A stretch of 64,000 nt of DNA from Auanema rhodensis (Eukaryota > Nematoda > Chromadorea > Rhabditida > Rhabditidae). The stretch is taken from positions 21,429,267 through 21,493,266 of the forward strand of contig OZ059898.1 of the NCBI GenBank assembly GCA_964057225.1, given 5' to 3'. Of this stretch, positions 11,610-25,689 are shown in pieces. The notes below the pieces were generated by a model that saw only the letters and a program-made list of their open reading frames with translations, made no database searches and was not told where the DNA came from. Each line of letters opens with the position of its first letter. Position 1 is the first letter of the stretch. The translations under genes and the position numbers were made by a program.

Positions 11610-14600
11610 AGTTCACGTAAATTTCAAAGTCATGGTTACCATGAACCAATATCAATAAAAATTTGTTTTTAGACTAATATGGACATGGGGAATCTAATTT
11701 TGAAAACCGCATCTCTTTATCTTTCACGTGAAGCGAGTTACATACCAAGTGCACATCACGTGTACATTTAATTAGCATAAATTAAAGTTCACGTAAATTT
11801 CAAAGTCATGGTTACCATGCACCAATATCAATAAAAATTGGTTTTTAGACTAATATGGACATGGGGAATCTAATTTTGAAAACCGCATCTCTTTATCTTT
11901 CACGTGAAGCGAGTTACATACCAAGTGCACATCACGTGTACATTTAATTAGCATAAATTAAAGTTCACGTAAATTTCAAAGTCATGTTTACCATGAACCA
12001 ATATCAATAAAAATTTGTTTTTAGACTAATATGGACATGGGGAATCTAATTTTGAAAACCGAATCTCTTTATCTTTCACGTGAAGCGAGTTACATACCAA
12101 GTGCACATCACGTGTACATTTAATTAGCATAAATTAAAGTTCACGTAAATTTCAAAGTCATGGTTACCATGAACCAATATCAATAAAAATTTGTTTTTAG
12201 ACTAATATGGACATGGGGAATCTAATTTTGAAAACCGCATCTCTTTATCTTTCACGTGAAGCGAGTTACATACCAAGTGCACATCACGTGTACATTTAAT
12301 TAGCATAAATTAAAGTTCACGTAAATTTCAAAGTCATGGTTACCATGAACCAATATCAATAAAAATTTGTTTTTAGACTAATATAGACATGAGGAATCTA
12401 ATTTTGAAAACCGCATCTCTTTATCTTTCACGTGAAGCGAGTTACATACCAAGTGCACATCACGTGTACATTTAATTAGCATAAATTAAAGTTCACGTAA
12501 ATTTCAAAGTCATGGTTACCATGCACCAATATCAATAAAAATTTGTTTTTAGACTAATATGGACATGGGGAATCTAATTTTGAAAACCGCATCTCTTTAT
12601 CTTTCACGCGAAGCGAGTTACATACCAAGTGCACATCACGTGTACATTTAATTAGCATAAATTAAAGTTCACGTAAATTTCAAAGTCATGGTTACCATGC
12701 ACCAATATCAATAAAAATTGGTTTTTAGACTAATATGGACATGGGGAATCTAATTTTGAAAACCGCATCTCTTTATCTTTCACGTGAAGCGAGTTACATA
12801 CCAAGTGCACATCACGTGTACATTTAATTAGCATAAATTGAAGTTCACGTAAATTTCAAAGTCATGTTTACCATGAACCAATATCAATAAAAATTTGTTT
12901 TTAGACTAATATGGACATGGGGAATCTAATTTTGAAAACCGCATCTCTTTATCTTTCACGTGAAGCGAGTTACATACGAAGTGCACATCACGTGTACATT
13001 TAATTAGCATGAATTAAAGTTCACGTAAATTTCAAAGTCATGGTTACCATGAACCAATATCAATAAAAATTTGTTTTTAGACTAATATGGACATGGGGAA
13101 TCTAATTTTGAAAACCGCATCTCTTTATCTTTCACGTGAAGCGAGTTACATACCAAGTGCACATCACGTGTACATTTAATTAGCATAAATTAAAGTTCAC
13201 GTAAATTTCAAAGTCATGTTTACCATGAACCAATATCAATAAAAATTTGTTTTTAGACTAATATGGACATGGGGAATCTAATTTTGAAAACCGAATCTCT
13301 TTATCTTTCACGTGAAGCGAGTTACATACCAAGTGCACATCACGTGTACATTTAATTAGCATAAATTAAAGTTCACGTAAATTTCAAAGTCATGGTTACC
13401 ATGAACCAATATCAATAAAAATTTGTTTTTAGACTAATATGGACATGGGGAATCTAATTTTGAAAACCGCATCTCTTTATCTTTCACGTGAAGCGAGTTA
13501 CATACCAAGTGCACATCACGTGTACATTTAATTAGCATAAATTAAAGTTCACGTAAATTTCAAAGTCATGGTTACCATGCACCAATATCAATAAAAATTG
13601 GTTTTTAGACTAATATGGACATGGGGAATCTAATTTTGAAAACCGCATCTCTTTATCTTTCACGTGAAGCGAGTTACATACCAAGTGCACATCACGTGTA
13701 CATTTAATTAGCATAAATTAAAGTTCACGTAAATTTCAAAGTCATGTTTACCATGAACCAATATCAATAAAAATTTGTTTTTAGACTAATATGGACATGG
13801 GGAATCTAATTTTGAAAACCGAATCTCTTTATCTTTCACGTGAAGCGAGTTACATACCAAGTGCACATCACGTGTACATTTAATTAGCATAAATTAAAGT
13901 TCACGTAAATTTCAAAGTCATGGTTACCATGAACCAATATCAATAAAAATTTGTTTTTAGACTAATATGGACATGGGGAATCTAATTTTGAAAACCGCAT
14001 CTCTTTATCTTTCACGTGAAGCGAGTTACATACCAAGTGCACATCACGTGTACATTTAATTAGCATAAATTAAAGTTCACGTAAATTTCAAAGTCATGGT
14101 TACCATGAACCAATATCAATAAAAATTTGTTTTTAGACTAATATAGACATGAGGAATCTAATTTTGAAAACCGCATCTCTTTATCTTTCACGTGAAGCGA
14201 GTTACATACCAAGTGCACATCACGTGTACATTTAATTAGCATAAATTAAAGTTCACGTAAATTTCAAAGTCATGGTTACCATGCACCAATATCAATAAAA
14301 ATTTGTTTTTAGACTAATATGGACATGGGGAATCTAATTTTGAAAACCGCATCTCTTTATCTTTCACGCGAAGCGAGTTACATACCAAGTGCACATCACG
14401 TGTACATTTAATTAGCATAAATTAAAGTTCACGTAAATTTCAAAGTCATGGTTACCATGCACCAATATCAATAAAAATTGGTTTTTAGACTAATATGGAC
14501 ATGGGGAATCTAATTTTGAAAACCGCATCTCTTTATCTTTCACGTGAAGCGAGTTACATACCAAGTGCACATCACGTGTACATTTAATTAGCATAAATTG

Positions 14601-15200
14601 AAGTTCACGTAAATTTCAAAGTCATGTTTACCATGAACCAATATCAATAAAAATTTGTTTTTAGACTAATATGGACATGGGGAATCTAATTTTGAAAACC
14701 GCATCTCTTTATCTTTCACGTGAAGCGAGTTACATACGAAGTGCACATCACGTGTACATTTAATTAGCATGAATTAAAGTTCACGTAAATTTCAAAGTCA
14801 TGGTTACCATGAACCAATATCAATAAAAATTTGTTTTTAGACTAATATGGACATGGGGAATCTAATTTTGAAAACCGCATCTCTTTATCTTTCACGTGAA
14901 GCGAGTTACATACCAAGTGCACATCACGTGTACATTTAATTAGCATAAATTAAAGTTCACGTAAATTTCAAAGTCATGTTTACCATGAACCAATATCAAT
15001 AAAAATTTGTTTTTAGACTAATATGGACATGGGGAATCTAATTTTGAAAACCGAATCTCTTTATCTTTCACGTGAAGCGAGTTACATACCAAGTGCACAT
15101 CACGTGTACATTTAATTAGCATAAATTAAAGTTCACGTAAATTTCAAAGTCATGGTTACCATGAACCAATATCAATAAAAATTTGTTTTTAGACTAATAT
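11610..15200 (-). repeat. Ten-monomer block (1,760 bp), two tandem copies
   Basis: Markers recur exactly 1,760 bases apart: AACCGAATCTC near 12,059/13,819 and 13,291/15,051; ATATAGACATGAGG at 12,381/14,141; TTTCACGCGAAGC near 12,602/14,362; ATAAATTGAAG with the changed base at 12,840/14,600; CATGAATTAAAG near 13,009/14,769. The boundaries are approximate because unchanged monomers at the ends cannot be placed. Confidence 0.88.
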
Positions 15201-16100
15201 GGACATGGGGAATCTAATTTTGAAAACCGCATCTCTTTATCTTTCACGTGAAGCGAGTTACATACCAAGTGCACATCACGTGTACATTTAATTAGCATAA
15301 ATTAAAGTTCACGTAAATTTCAAAGTCATGGTTACCATGAACCAATATCAATAAAAATTTGTTTTTAGACTAATATAGACATGAGGAATCTAATTTTGAA
15401 AACCGCATCTCTTTATCTTTCACGTGAAGCGAGTTACATACCAAGTGCACATCACGTGTACATTTAATTAGCATAAATTAAAGTTCACGTAAATTTCAAA
15501 GTCATGGTTACCATGCACCAATATCAATAAAAATTGGTTTTTAGACTAATATGGACATGGGGAATCTAATTTTGAAAACCGCATCTCTTTATCTTTCACG
15601 CGAAGCGAGTTACATACCAAGTGCACATCACGTGTACATTTAATTAGCATAAATTAAAGTTCACGTAAATTTCAAAGTCATGGTTACCATGCACCAATAT
15701 CAATAAAAATTTGTTTTTAGACTAATATGGACATGGGGAATCTAATTTTGAAAACCGCATCTCTTTATCTTTCACGTGAAGCGAGTTACATACCAAGTGC
15801 ACATCACGTGTACATTTAATTAGCATAAATTGAAGTTCACGTAAATTTCAAAGTCATGTTTACCATGAACCAATATCAATAAAAATTTGTTTTTAGACTA
15901 ATATGGACATGGGGAATCTAATTTTGAAAACCGCATCTCTTTATCTTTCACGTGAAGCGAGTTACATACGAAGTGCACATCACGTGTACATTTAATTAGC
16001 ATGAATTAAAGTTCACGTAAATTTCAAAGTCATGGTTACCATGAACCAATATCAATAAAAATTTGTTTTTAGACTAATATGGACATGGGGAATCTAATTT
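15050..16100 (-). repeat. Further partial copy of the 12-15 kb block, offset 1,232 bp (seven monomers)
   Basis: AACCGAATCTC, ATATAGACATGAGG, CACGCGAAGC, ATAAATTGAAG and CATGAATTAAAG follow in the same order as at 13.8-14.8 kb, each 1,232 bases later. The likeness ends near 16,210, where ACCATACACC appears in place of the expected variant. Confidence 0.85.
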
Positions 16101-17899
16101 TGAAAACCGCATCTCTTTATCTTTCACGTGAAGCGAGTTACATACCAAGTGCACATCACGTGTACATTTAATTAGCATAAATTAAAGTTCACGTAAATTT
16201 CAAAGTCATGGTTACCATACACCAATATCAATAAAAATTGGTTTTTAGACTAATATGGACATGGGGAATCTAATTTTGAAAACCGCATCTCTTTATCTTT
16301 CACGTGAAGCGAGTTACATACCAAGTGCACATCACGTGTACATTTAATTAGCATAAATTAAAGTTCACGTAAATTTCAAAGTCATGTTTACCATGAACCA
16401 ATATCAATAAAAATTTGTTTTTAGACTAATATGGACATGGGGAATCTAATTTTGAAAACCGAATCTCTTTATCTTTCACGTGAAGCGAGTTACATACCAA
16501 GTGCACATCACGTGTACATTTAATTAGCATAAATTAAAGTTCACGTAAATTTCAAAGTCATGGTTACCATGCACCAATATCAATAAAAATTTGTTTTTAG
16601 ACTAATATGGACATGGGGAATCTAATTTTGAAAACCGCATCTCTTTATCTTTCACGTGAAGCGAGTTACATACCAAGTGCACATCACGTGTACATTTAAT
16701 TAGCATAAATTAAAGTTCACGTAAATTTCAAAGTCATGGTTACCATGAACCAATATCAATAAAAATTTGTATTTAGACTAATATGGACATGGGGAATCTA
16801 ATTTTGAAAACCGCATCTCTTTATCTTTCACGTGAAGCGAGTTACATACCAAGTGCACATCACGTGTACATTTAATTAGCATAAATTAAAGTTCACGTAA
16901 ATTTCAAAGTCATGGTTACCATGAACCAATATCAATAAAAATTTGTTTTTAGACTAATATGGACATGGGGAATCTAATTTTGAAAACCGCATCTCTTTAT
17001 CTTTCACGTGAAGCGAGTTACATACCAAGTGCACATCACGTGTACATTTAATTAGCATAAATTAAAGTTCACGTAAATTTCAAAGTCATGGTTACCATGA
17101 ACCAATATCAATAAAAATTTGTTTTTAGACTAATATGGACATGGGGAATCTAATTTTGAAAACCGCATCTCTTTATCTTTCACGTGAAGCGAGTTACATA
17201 CCAAGTGCACATCACGTGTACATTTAATTAGCATAAATTAAAGTTCACGTAAATTTCAAAGTCATGGTGACCATGAACCAATATCAATAAAAATTTGTTT
17301 TTAGACTAATATGGACATGGGGAATCTAATTTTGAAAACCGCATCTCTTTATCTTTCACGTGAAGCGAGTTACATACCAAGTGCACATCACGTGTACATT
17401 TAATTAGCATAAATTAAAGTTCACGTAAATTTCAAAGTCATGGTTACCATGAACCAATATCAATAAAAATTTGTATTTAGACTAATATGGACATGAGGAA
17501 TCTAATTTTGAAAACCGCATCTCTTTATCTTTCACGTGAAGCGAGTTACATACCAAGTGCACATCACGTGTACATTTAATTAGCATAAATTAAAGTTCAC
17601 GTAAATTTCAAAGTCATGGTTACCATGAACCAATATCAATAAAAATTTGTTTTTAGACTAATATGGACATGGGGAATCTAATTTTGAAAACCGCATCTCT
17701 TTATCTTTCACGTGAAGCGAGTTACATACCAAGTGCACATCACGTGTACATTTAGTTAGCATAAATTAAAGTTCAAGTAAATTTCAAAGTCATGGTTACC
17801 ATGAACCAATATCAATAAAAATTTGTATTTAGACTAATATGGACATGAGGAATCTAATTTTGAAAACCGCATCTCTTTATCTTTCACGTGAAGCGAGTT

Positions 17900-19260
17900 A
17901 CATACCAAGTGCACATCACGTGTACATTTAATTAGCATAAATTAAAGTTCACGTAAATTTCAAAGTCATGGTTACCATGAACCAATATCAATAAAAATTT
18001 GTTTTCAGACTAATATGGACATGGGGAATCTAATTTTGAAAACCGCATCTCTTTATCTTTCACGTGAAGCGAGTTACATACCAAGTGCACATCACGTGTA
18101 CATTTAATTAGCATAAATTAAAGTTCACGTAAATTTCAAAGTCATGGTTACCATGAACCAATATCAATAAAAATTTGTATTTAGACTAATATGGACATGA
18201 GGAATCTAATTTTGAAAACCGCATCTCTTTATCTTTCACGTGAAGCGAGTTACATACCAAGTGCACATCACGTGTACATTTAATTAGCATAAATTAAAGT
18301 TCACGTAAATTTCAAAGTCATGGTTACCATGAACCAATATCAATAAAAATTTGTATTTAGACTAATATGGACATGAGGAATCTAATTTTGAAAACCGCAT
18401 CTCTCTATCTTTCACGTGAAGCGAGTTACATACCAAGTGCACATCACGTGTACATTTAATTAGCATAAATTAAAGTTCACGTAAATTTCAAAGTCATGGT
18501 TACCATGAACCAATATCAATAAAAATTTGTTTTTAGACTAATATGGACATGGGGAATCTAATTTTGAAAACCGCATCTCTTTATCTTTCACGTGAAGCGA
18601 GTTACATACCAAGTGCACATCACGTGTACATTTAATTAGCATAAATTAAAGTTCACGTAAATTTCAAAGTCATATTTACCATGCACCAATATCAATAAAA
18701 ATTTGATTTTAGACTAATATGGACATGGGGAATCTAATTTTGAAAACCGCATCTCTCTATCTTTCACGTGAAGCGAGTTACATACCAAGTGCACATCACG
18801 TGTACATTTAATTAGCATAAATTAAAGTTCACGTAAATTTCAAAGTCATATTTACCATGCACCAATATCAATAAAAATTTGTTTTTAGACTAATATGGAC
18901 ATGGGGAATCTAATTTTGAAAACCGCATCTCTTTATCTTTCACGTGAAGCGAGTTACATACCAAGTGCACATCACGTGTACATTTAATTAGCATAAATTA
19001 AAGTTCACGTAAATTTCAAAGTCATATTTACCATGCACCAATATCAATAAAAATTTGTTTTTAGACTAATATGGACATGGGGAATCTTATTTTGAAAACC
19101 GCATCTCTTTATCTTTCACGTGAAGCGAGTTACATACCAAGTGCACATCACGTGTACATTTAATTAGCATAAATTAAAGTTCACGTAAATTTCAAAGTCA
19201 TGGTTACCATGCACCAATATCAATAAAAATTTGTTTTTAGACTAATATGAACATGGGGTA
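17900..19260 (-). repeat. Eight-monomer block, copy 1 of a pair 4,400 bp apart
   Basis: Ordered markers GTTTTCAGAC (18,001), CTCTCTATC (18,401 and again near 18,751), TTTGATTTTAG near 18,700 and GGAATCTTAT (19,081) all recur 4,400 bases (25 monomers) later. A private GGGGTATC near 19,258 marks this copy. Confidence 0.88.
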
Positions 19261-22200
19261 TCTAATTTTGAAAACCGCATCTCTTTATCTTTCACGTGAA
19301 GCGAGTTACATACCAAGTGCACATCACGTGTACATTTAGTTAGCATAAATTAAAGTTCACGTAAATTTCAAAGTCATGGTTACCATGAACCAATATCAAT
19401 AAAAATTTGATTTTAGACTAATATGGACATGGGGAATCTAATTTTGAAAACCGCATCTCTTTATCTTTCACGTGAAGCGAGTTACATACCAAGTGCACAT
19501 CACGTGTACATTTAATTAGCATAAATTAAAGTTCACGTAAATTTCAAAGTCATGGTTACCATGCACCAATATCAATAAAAATTTGTTTTTAGACTAATAT
19601 GGACATGGGGAATCTAATTTTGAAAACCGCATCTCTTTATCTTTCACGTGAAGCGAGTTACATACCAAGTGCACATCACGTGTACATTTAATTAGCATAA
19701 ATTAAAGTTCACGTAAATTTCAAAGTCATGGTTACCATGAACCAATATCAATAAAAATTTGTTTTCAGACTAATATGGACATGGGGAATCTAATTTTGAA
19801 AACCGCATCTCTTTATCTTTCACGTGAAGCGAGTTACATACCAAGTGCACATCACGTGTACATTTAATTAGCATAAATTAAAGTTCACGTAAATTTCAAA
19901 GTCATGGTTACCATGAACCAATATCAATAAAAATTTGTTTTTAGACTAATATGGACATGGGGAATCTAATTTTGAAAACCGCATCTCTTTATCTTTCACG
20001 TGAAGCGAGTTACATACCAAGTGCACATCACGTGTACATTTAATTAGCATAAATTAAAGTTCACGTAAATTTCAAAGTCATGGTGACCATGAACCAATAT
20101 CAATAAAAATTTGTTTTTAGACTAATATGGACATGGGGAATCTAATTTTGAAAACCGCATCTCTTTATCTTTCACGTGAAGCGAGTTACATACCAAGTGC
20201 ACATCACATGTACATTTAATTAGCATAAATTAAAGTTCACGTAAATTTCAAAGTCATGGTTACCATGAACCAATATCAATAAAAATTTGTATTTAGACTA
20301 ATATGGACATGAGGAATCTAATTTTGAAAACCGCATCTCTTTATCTTTCACGTGAAGCGAGTTACATACCAAGTGCACATCACGTGTACATTTAATTAGC
20401 ATAAATTAAAGTTCACGTAAATTTCAAAGTCATGGTTACCATGAACCAATATCAATAAAAATTTGTTTTTAGACTAATATGGACATGGGGAATCTAATTT
20501 TGAAAACCGCATCTCTTTATCTTTCACGTGAAGCGAGTTACATACCAAGTGCACATCACGTGTACATTTAATTAGCATAAATTAAAGTTCACGTAAATTT
20601 CAAAGTCATATTTACCATGCACCAATATCAATAAAAATTTGTTTTTAGACTAATATGGACATGGGGAATCTAATTTTGGAAACCGCATCTCTTTATCTTT
20701 CACGTGAAGCGAGTTACATACCAAGTGCACATCACGTGTACATTTAATTAGCATAAATTAAAGTTCACGTAAATTTCAAAGTCATGGTGACCATGAACCA
20801 ATATCAATAAAAATTTGTTTTTAGACTAATATGGACATGGGGAATCTAATTTTGAAAGCCGCATTTCTTTATCTTTCACGTGAAGCGAGTTACATACCAA
20901 GTGCACATCACGTGTACATTTAATTAGCATAAATTAAAGTTCACGTAAATTTCAAAGTCATGGTTACCATGAACCAATATCAATAAAAATTTGTTTTTAG
21001 ACTAATATGGACATGGGGAATCTAATTTTGAAAACCGCATCTCTTTATCTTTCACGTGAAGCGAGTTACATACCAAGTGCACATCACGTGTACATTTAAT
21101 TAGCATAAATTAAAGTTCACGTAAATTTCAAAGTCATGGTTACCATGCACCAATATCAATAAAAATTTGTTTTTAGACTAATATGGACATGGGGAATCTA
21201 ATTTTGAAAACCGCATCTCTTTATCTTTCACGTGAAGCGAGTTACATACCAAGTGCACATCACGTGTACATTTAATTAGCATAAATTAAAGTTCACGTAA
21301 ATTTCAAAGTCATGGTGACCATGAACCAATATCAATAAAAATTTGTTTTTAGACTAATATGGACATGGGGAATCTAATTTTGAAAACCGCATCTCTTTAT
21401 CTTTCACGTGAAGCGAGTTACATACCAAGTGCACATCACGTGTACATTTAATTAGCATAAATTAAAGTTCACGTAAATTTCAAAGTCATGGTTACCATGA
21501 ACCAATATCAATAAAAATTTGTATTTAGACTAATATGGACATGAGGAATCTAATTTTGAAAACCGCATCTCTTTATCTTTCACGTGAAGCGAGTTACATA
21601 CCAAGTGCACATCACGTGTACATTTAATTAGCATAAATTAAAGTTCACGTAAATTTCAAAGTCATGGTTACCATGAACCAATATCAATAAAAATTTGTTT
21701 TTAGACTAATATGGACATGGGGAATCTAATTTTGAAAACCGCATCTCTTTATCTTTCACGTGAAGCGAGTTACATACCAAGTGCACATCACGTGTACATT
21801 TAATTAGCATAAATTAAAGTTCACGTAAATTTCAAAGTCATGGTGACCATGAACCAATATCAATAAAAATTTGTTTTTAGACTAATATGGACATGGGGAA
21901 TCTAATTTTGAAAACCGCATCTCTTTATCTTTCACGTGAAGCGAGTTACATACCAAGTGCACATCACGTGTACATTTAATTAGCATAAATTAAAGTTCAC
22001 GTAAATTTCAAAGTCATGGTTACCATGAACCAATATCAATAAAAATTTGTATTTAGACTAATATGGACATGAGGAATCTAATTTTGAAAACCGCATCTCT
22101 TTATCTTTCACGTGAAGCGAGTTACATACCAAGTGCACATCACGTGTACATTTAATTAGCATAAATTAAAGTTCACGTAAATTTCAAAGTCATGGTTACC

Positions 22201-22299
22201 ATGAACCAATATCAATAAAAATTTGTTTTTAGACTAATATGGACATGGGGAATCTAATTTTGAAAACCGCATCTCTTTATCTTTCACGTGAAGCGAGTT

Positions 22300-23660
22300 A
22301 CATACCAAGTGCACATCACGTGTACATTTAATTAGCATAAATTAAAGTTCACGTAAATTTCAAAGTCATGGTTACCATGAACCAATATCAATAAAAATTT
22401 GTTTTCAGACTAATATGGACATGGGGAATCTAATTTTGAAAACCGCATCTCTTTATCTTTCACGTGAAGCGAGTTACATACCAAGTGCACATCACGTGTA
22501 CATTTAATTAGCATAAATTAAAGTTCACGTAAATTTCAAAGTCATGGTTACCATGAACCAATATCAATAAAAATTTGTATTTAGACTAATATGGACATGA
22601 GGAATCTAATTTTGAAAACCGCATCTCTTTATCTTTCACGTGAAGCGAGTTACATACCAAGTGCACATCACGTGTACATTTAATTAGCATAAATTAAAGT
22701 TCACGTAAATTTCAAAGTCATGGTTACCATGAACCAATATCAATAAAAATTTGTATTTAGACTAATATGGACATGAGGAATCTAATTTTGAAAACCGCAT
22801 CTCTCTATCTTTCACGTGAAGCGAGTTACATACCAAGTGCACATCACGTGTACATTTAATTAGCATAAATTAAAGTTCACGTAAATTTCAAAGTCATGGT
22901 TACCATGAACCAATATCAATAAAAATTTGTTTTTAGACTAATATGGACATGGGGAATCTAATTTTGAAAACCGCATCTCTTTATCTTTCACGTGAAGCGA
23001 GTTACATACCAAGTGCACATCACGTGTACATTTAATTAGCATAAATTAAAGTTCACGTAAATTTCAAAGTCATATTTACCATGCACCAATATCAATAAAA
23101 ATTTGATTTTAGACTAATATGGACATGGGGAATCTAATTTTGAAAACCGCATCTCTCTATCTTTCACGTGAAGCGAGTTACATACCAAGTGCACATCACG
23201 TGTACATTTAATTAGCATAAATTAAAGTTCACGTAAATTTCAAAGTCATATTTACCATGCACCAATATCAATAAAAATTTGTTTTTAGACTAATATGGAC
23301 ATGGGGAATCTAATTTTGAAAACCGCATCTCTTTATCTTTCACGTGAAGCGAGTTACATACCAAGTGCACATCACGTGTACATTTAATTAGCATAAATTA
23401 AAGTTCACGTAAATTTCAAAGTCATATTTACCATGCACCAATATCAATAAAAATTTGTTTTTAGACTAATATGGACATGGGGAATCTTATTTTGAAAACC
23501 GCATCTCTTTATCTTTCACGTGAAGCGAGTTACATACCAAGTGCACATCACGTGTACATTTAATTAGCATAAATTAAAGTTCACGTAAATTTCAAAGTCA
23601 TGGTTACCATGCACCAATATCAATAAAAATTTGTTTTTAGACTAATATGAACATGGGGAA
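22300..23660 (-). repeat. Eight-monomer block, copy 2 of the 4,400-bp pair
   Basis: Holds the same order of variant monomers as 17.9-19.26 kb: GTTTTCAGAC at 22,401, CTCTCTATC at 22,801, GGAATCTTAT at 23,481. The DNA between the two copies is made of other monomer combinations, so this is a dispersed rather than tandem duplication. Confidence 0.88.
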
Positions 23661-23878
23661 TCTAATTTTGAAAACCGCATCTCTTTATCTTTCACGTGAA
23701 GCGTGTTACATACCAAGTGCACATCACGTGTACATTTAATTAGCATAAATTAAAGTTCACGTAAATTTCAAAGTCATGGTTACCATGAACCAATATCAAT
23801 AAAAATTTGTTTTTAGACTAATATGAACATGGGGAATCTAATTTTGAAAACCGCATCTCTTTATCTTTCACGTGAAGC

Positions 23879-24047
23879 GAGTTACATACCAAGTGCACAT
23901 CACGTGTACATTTAATTAGCATAAATTAAAGTTCACGTAAATTTCAAAGTACCATGCACCAATATCAATAAAAATTTGTTTTTAGACTAATATGGACATG
24001 GGGAATCTAATTTTGAAAACCGCATCTCTTTATCTTTCACGTGAAGC
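23879..24047 (-). repeat. 169-bp short monomer, reverse copy 1
   Basis: CAAAGTACCATGCACC at 23,946 is the reverse complement of the short forward form. It lies inside the 1,225-bp duplicated block. Confidence 0.95.
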
Positions 24048-25103
24048 GAGTTACATACCAAGTGCACATCACGTGTACATTTAATTAGCATAAATTAACG
24101 TTCACGTAAATTTCAAAGTCATGGTTACCATGAACCAATATCAATAAAAATTTGTTTTTAGACTAATATGGACATGGGGAATCTAATTTTGAAAACCGCA
24201 TCTCTTTATCTTGCACGTGAAGCGAGTTACATACCAAGTGCACATCACGTGTACATTTAATTAGCATAAATTAAAGTTCACGTAAATTTCAAAGTCATGG
24301 TTACCATGCACCAATATCAATAAAAATTTGTTTTTAGACTAATATGAACATGGGGAATCTAATTTTGAAAACCGCATCTCTTTATCTTTCACGTGAAGCG
24401 AGTTACATACCAAGTGCACATCACGTGTACATTTAATTAGCATAAATTAAAGTTCACGTAAATTTCAAAGTCATATTTACCATGCACCAATATCAATAAA
24501 AATTTGTTTTTAGACTAATATGGACATGGGGAATCTAATTTTGAAAACCGCATCTCTTTATCTTTCACGTGAAGCGAGTTACATACCAAGTGCACATCAC
24601 GTGTACATTTAATTAGCATAAATTAAAGTTCACGTAAATTTCAAAGTCATATTTACCATGCACCAATATCAATAAAAATTTGTTTTTAGACTAATATGGA
24701 CATGGGGAATCTTATTTTGAAAACCGCATCTCTTTATCTTTCACGTGAAGCGAGTTACATACCAAGTGCACATCACGTGTACATTTAATTAGCATAAATT
24801 AAAGTTCACGTAAATTTCAAAGTCATGGTTACCATGCACCAATATCAATAAAAATTTGTTTTTAGACTAATATGAACATGGGGAATCTAATTTTGAAAAC
24901 CGCATCTCTTTATCTTTCACGTGAAGCGTGTTACATACCAAGTGCACATCACGTGTACATTTAATTAGCATAAATTAAAGTTCACGTAAATTTCAAAGTC
25001 ATGGTTACCATGAACCAATATCAATAAAAATTTGTTTTTAGACTAATATGAACATGGGGAATCTAATTTTGAAAACCGCATCTCTTTATCTTTCACGTGA
25101 AGC

Positions 25104-25272
25104 GAGTTACATACCAAGTGCACATCACGTGTACATTTAATTAGCATAAATTAAAGTTCACGTAAATTTCAAAGTACCATGCACCAATATCAATAAAAAT
25201 TTGTTTTTAGACTAATATGGACATGGGGAATCTAATTTTGAAAACCGCATCTCTTTATCTTTCACGTGAAGC
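25104..25272 (-). repeat. 169-bp short monomer, reverse copy 2
   Basis: Lies 1,225 bases (seven monomers less 7) after the previous short copy and shares its neighbours (GCGTGTTAC upstream, TTAACGTTC downstream), so the two arose by block duplication. Confidence 0.95.
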
Positions 25273-25689
25273 GAGTTACATACCAAGTGCACATCACGTG
25301 TACATTTAATTAGCATAAATTAACGTTCACGTAAATTTCAAAGTCATGGTTACCATGAACCAATATCAATAAAAATTTGTTTTTAGACTAATATGGACAT
25401 GGGGAATCTAATTTTAAAAACCGCATCTCTTTATCTTGCACGTGAAGCGAGTTACATACCAAGTGCACATCACGTGTACATTTAATTAGCATAAATTAAA
25501 GTTCACGTAAATTTCAAAGTCATGGTTACCATGAACCAATATCAATAAAAATTTGTTTTTAGACTAATATGGACATGGGGAATCTAATTTTGAAAACGGC
25601 ATCTCTTTATCTTTCACGTGAAGCGAGTTACATACCAAGTGCACATCACGTGTACATTTAATTAGCATAAATTAAAGTTCACGTAAATT

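Larger units (their letters stand above)
1..21238. repeat. Giant inverted repeat centred on the strand switch
   Basis: The forward arm (1-10,575) is inverted relative to the right flank starting at 10,650. Pairing the same number of monomers on the right reaches about 21,238. The two arms share the monomer register exactly, with a non-palindromic 74-base centre (10,576-10,649). The arms are similar through family membership, since variant monomers do not mirror one another copy by copy, so this is not a recent perfect duplication of the whole 10.5 kb. Such a structure could fold back when single-stranded. The right limit is set by the left window edge and is not biological. Confidence 0.85.
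23230..25520 (-). repeat. Seven-monomer block (1,225 bp) duplicated in tandem
   Basis: Markers recur 1,225 bases apart (seven monomers less 7 because each unit holds one short copy): GGAATCTTAT at 23,481/24,706, GCGTGTTAC near 23,701/24,926, the short deletion at 23,951/25,176, TTAACGTTC near 24,095/25,320, TTGCACGTG at 24,211/25,436. A private TTTTAAAAACC near 25,413 marks the second copy. Confidence 0.9.
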
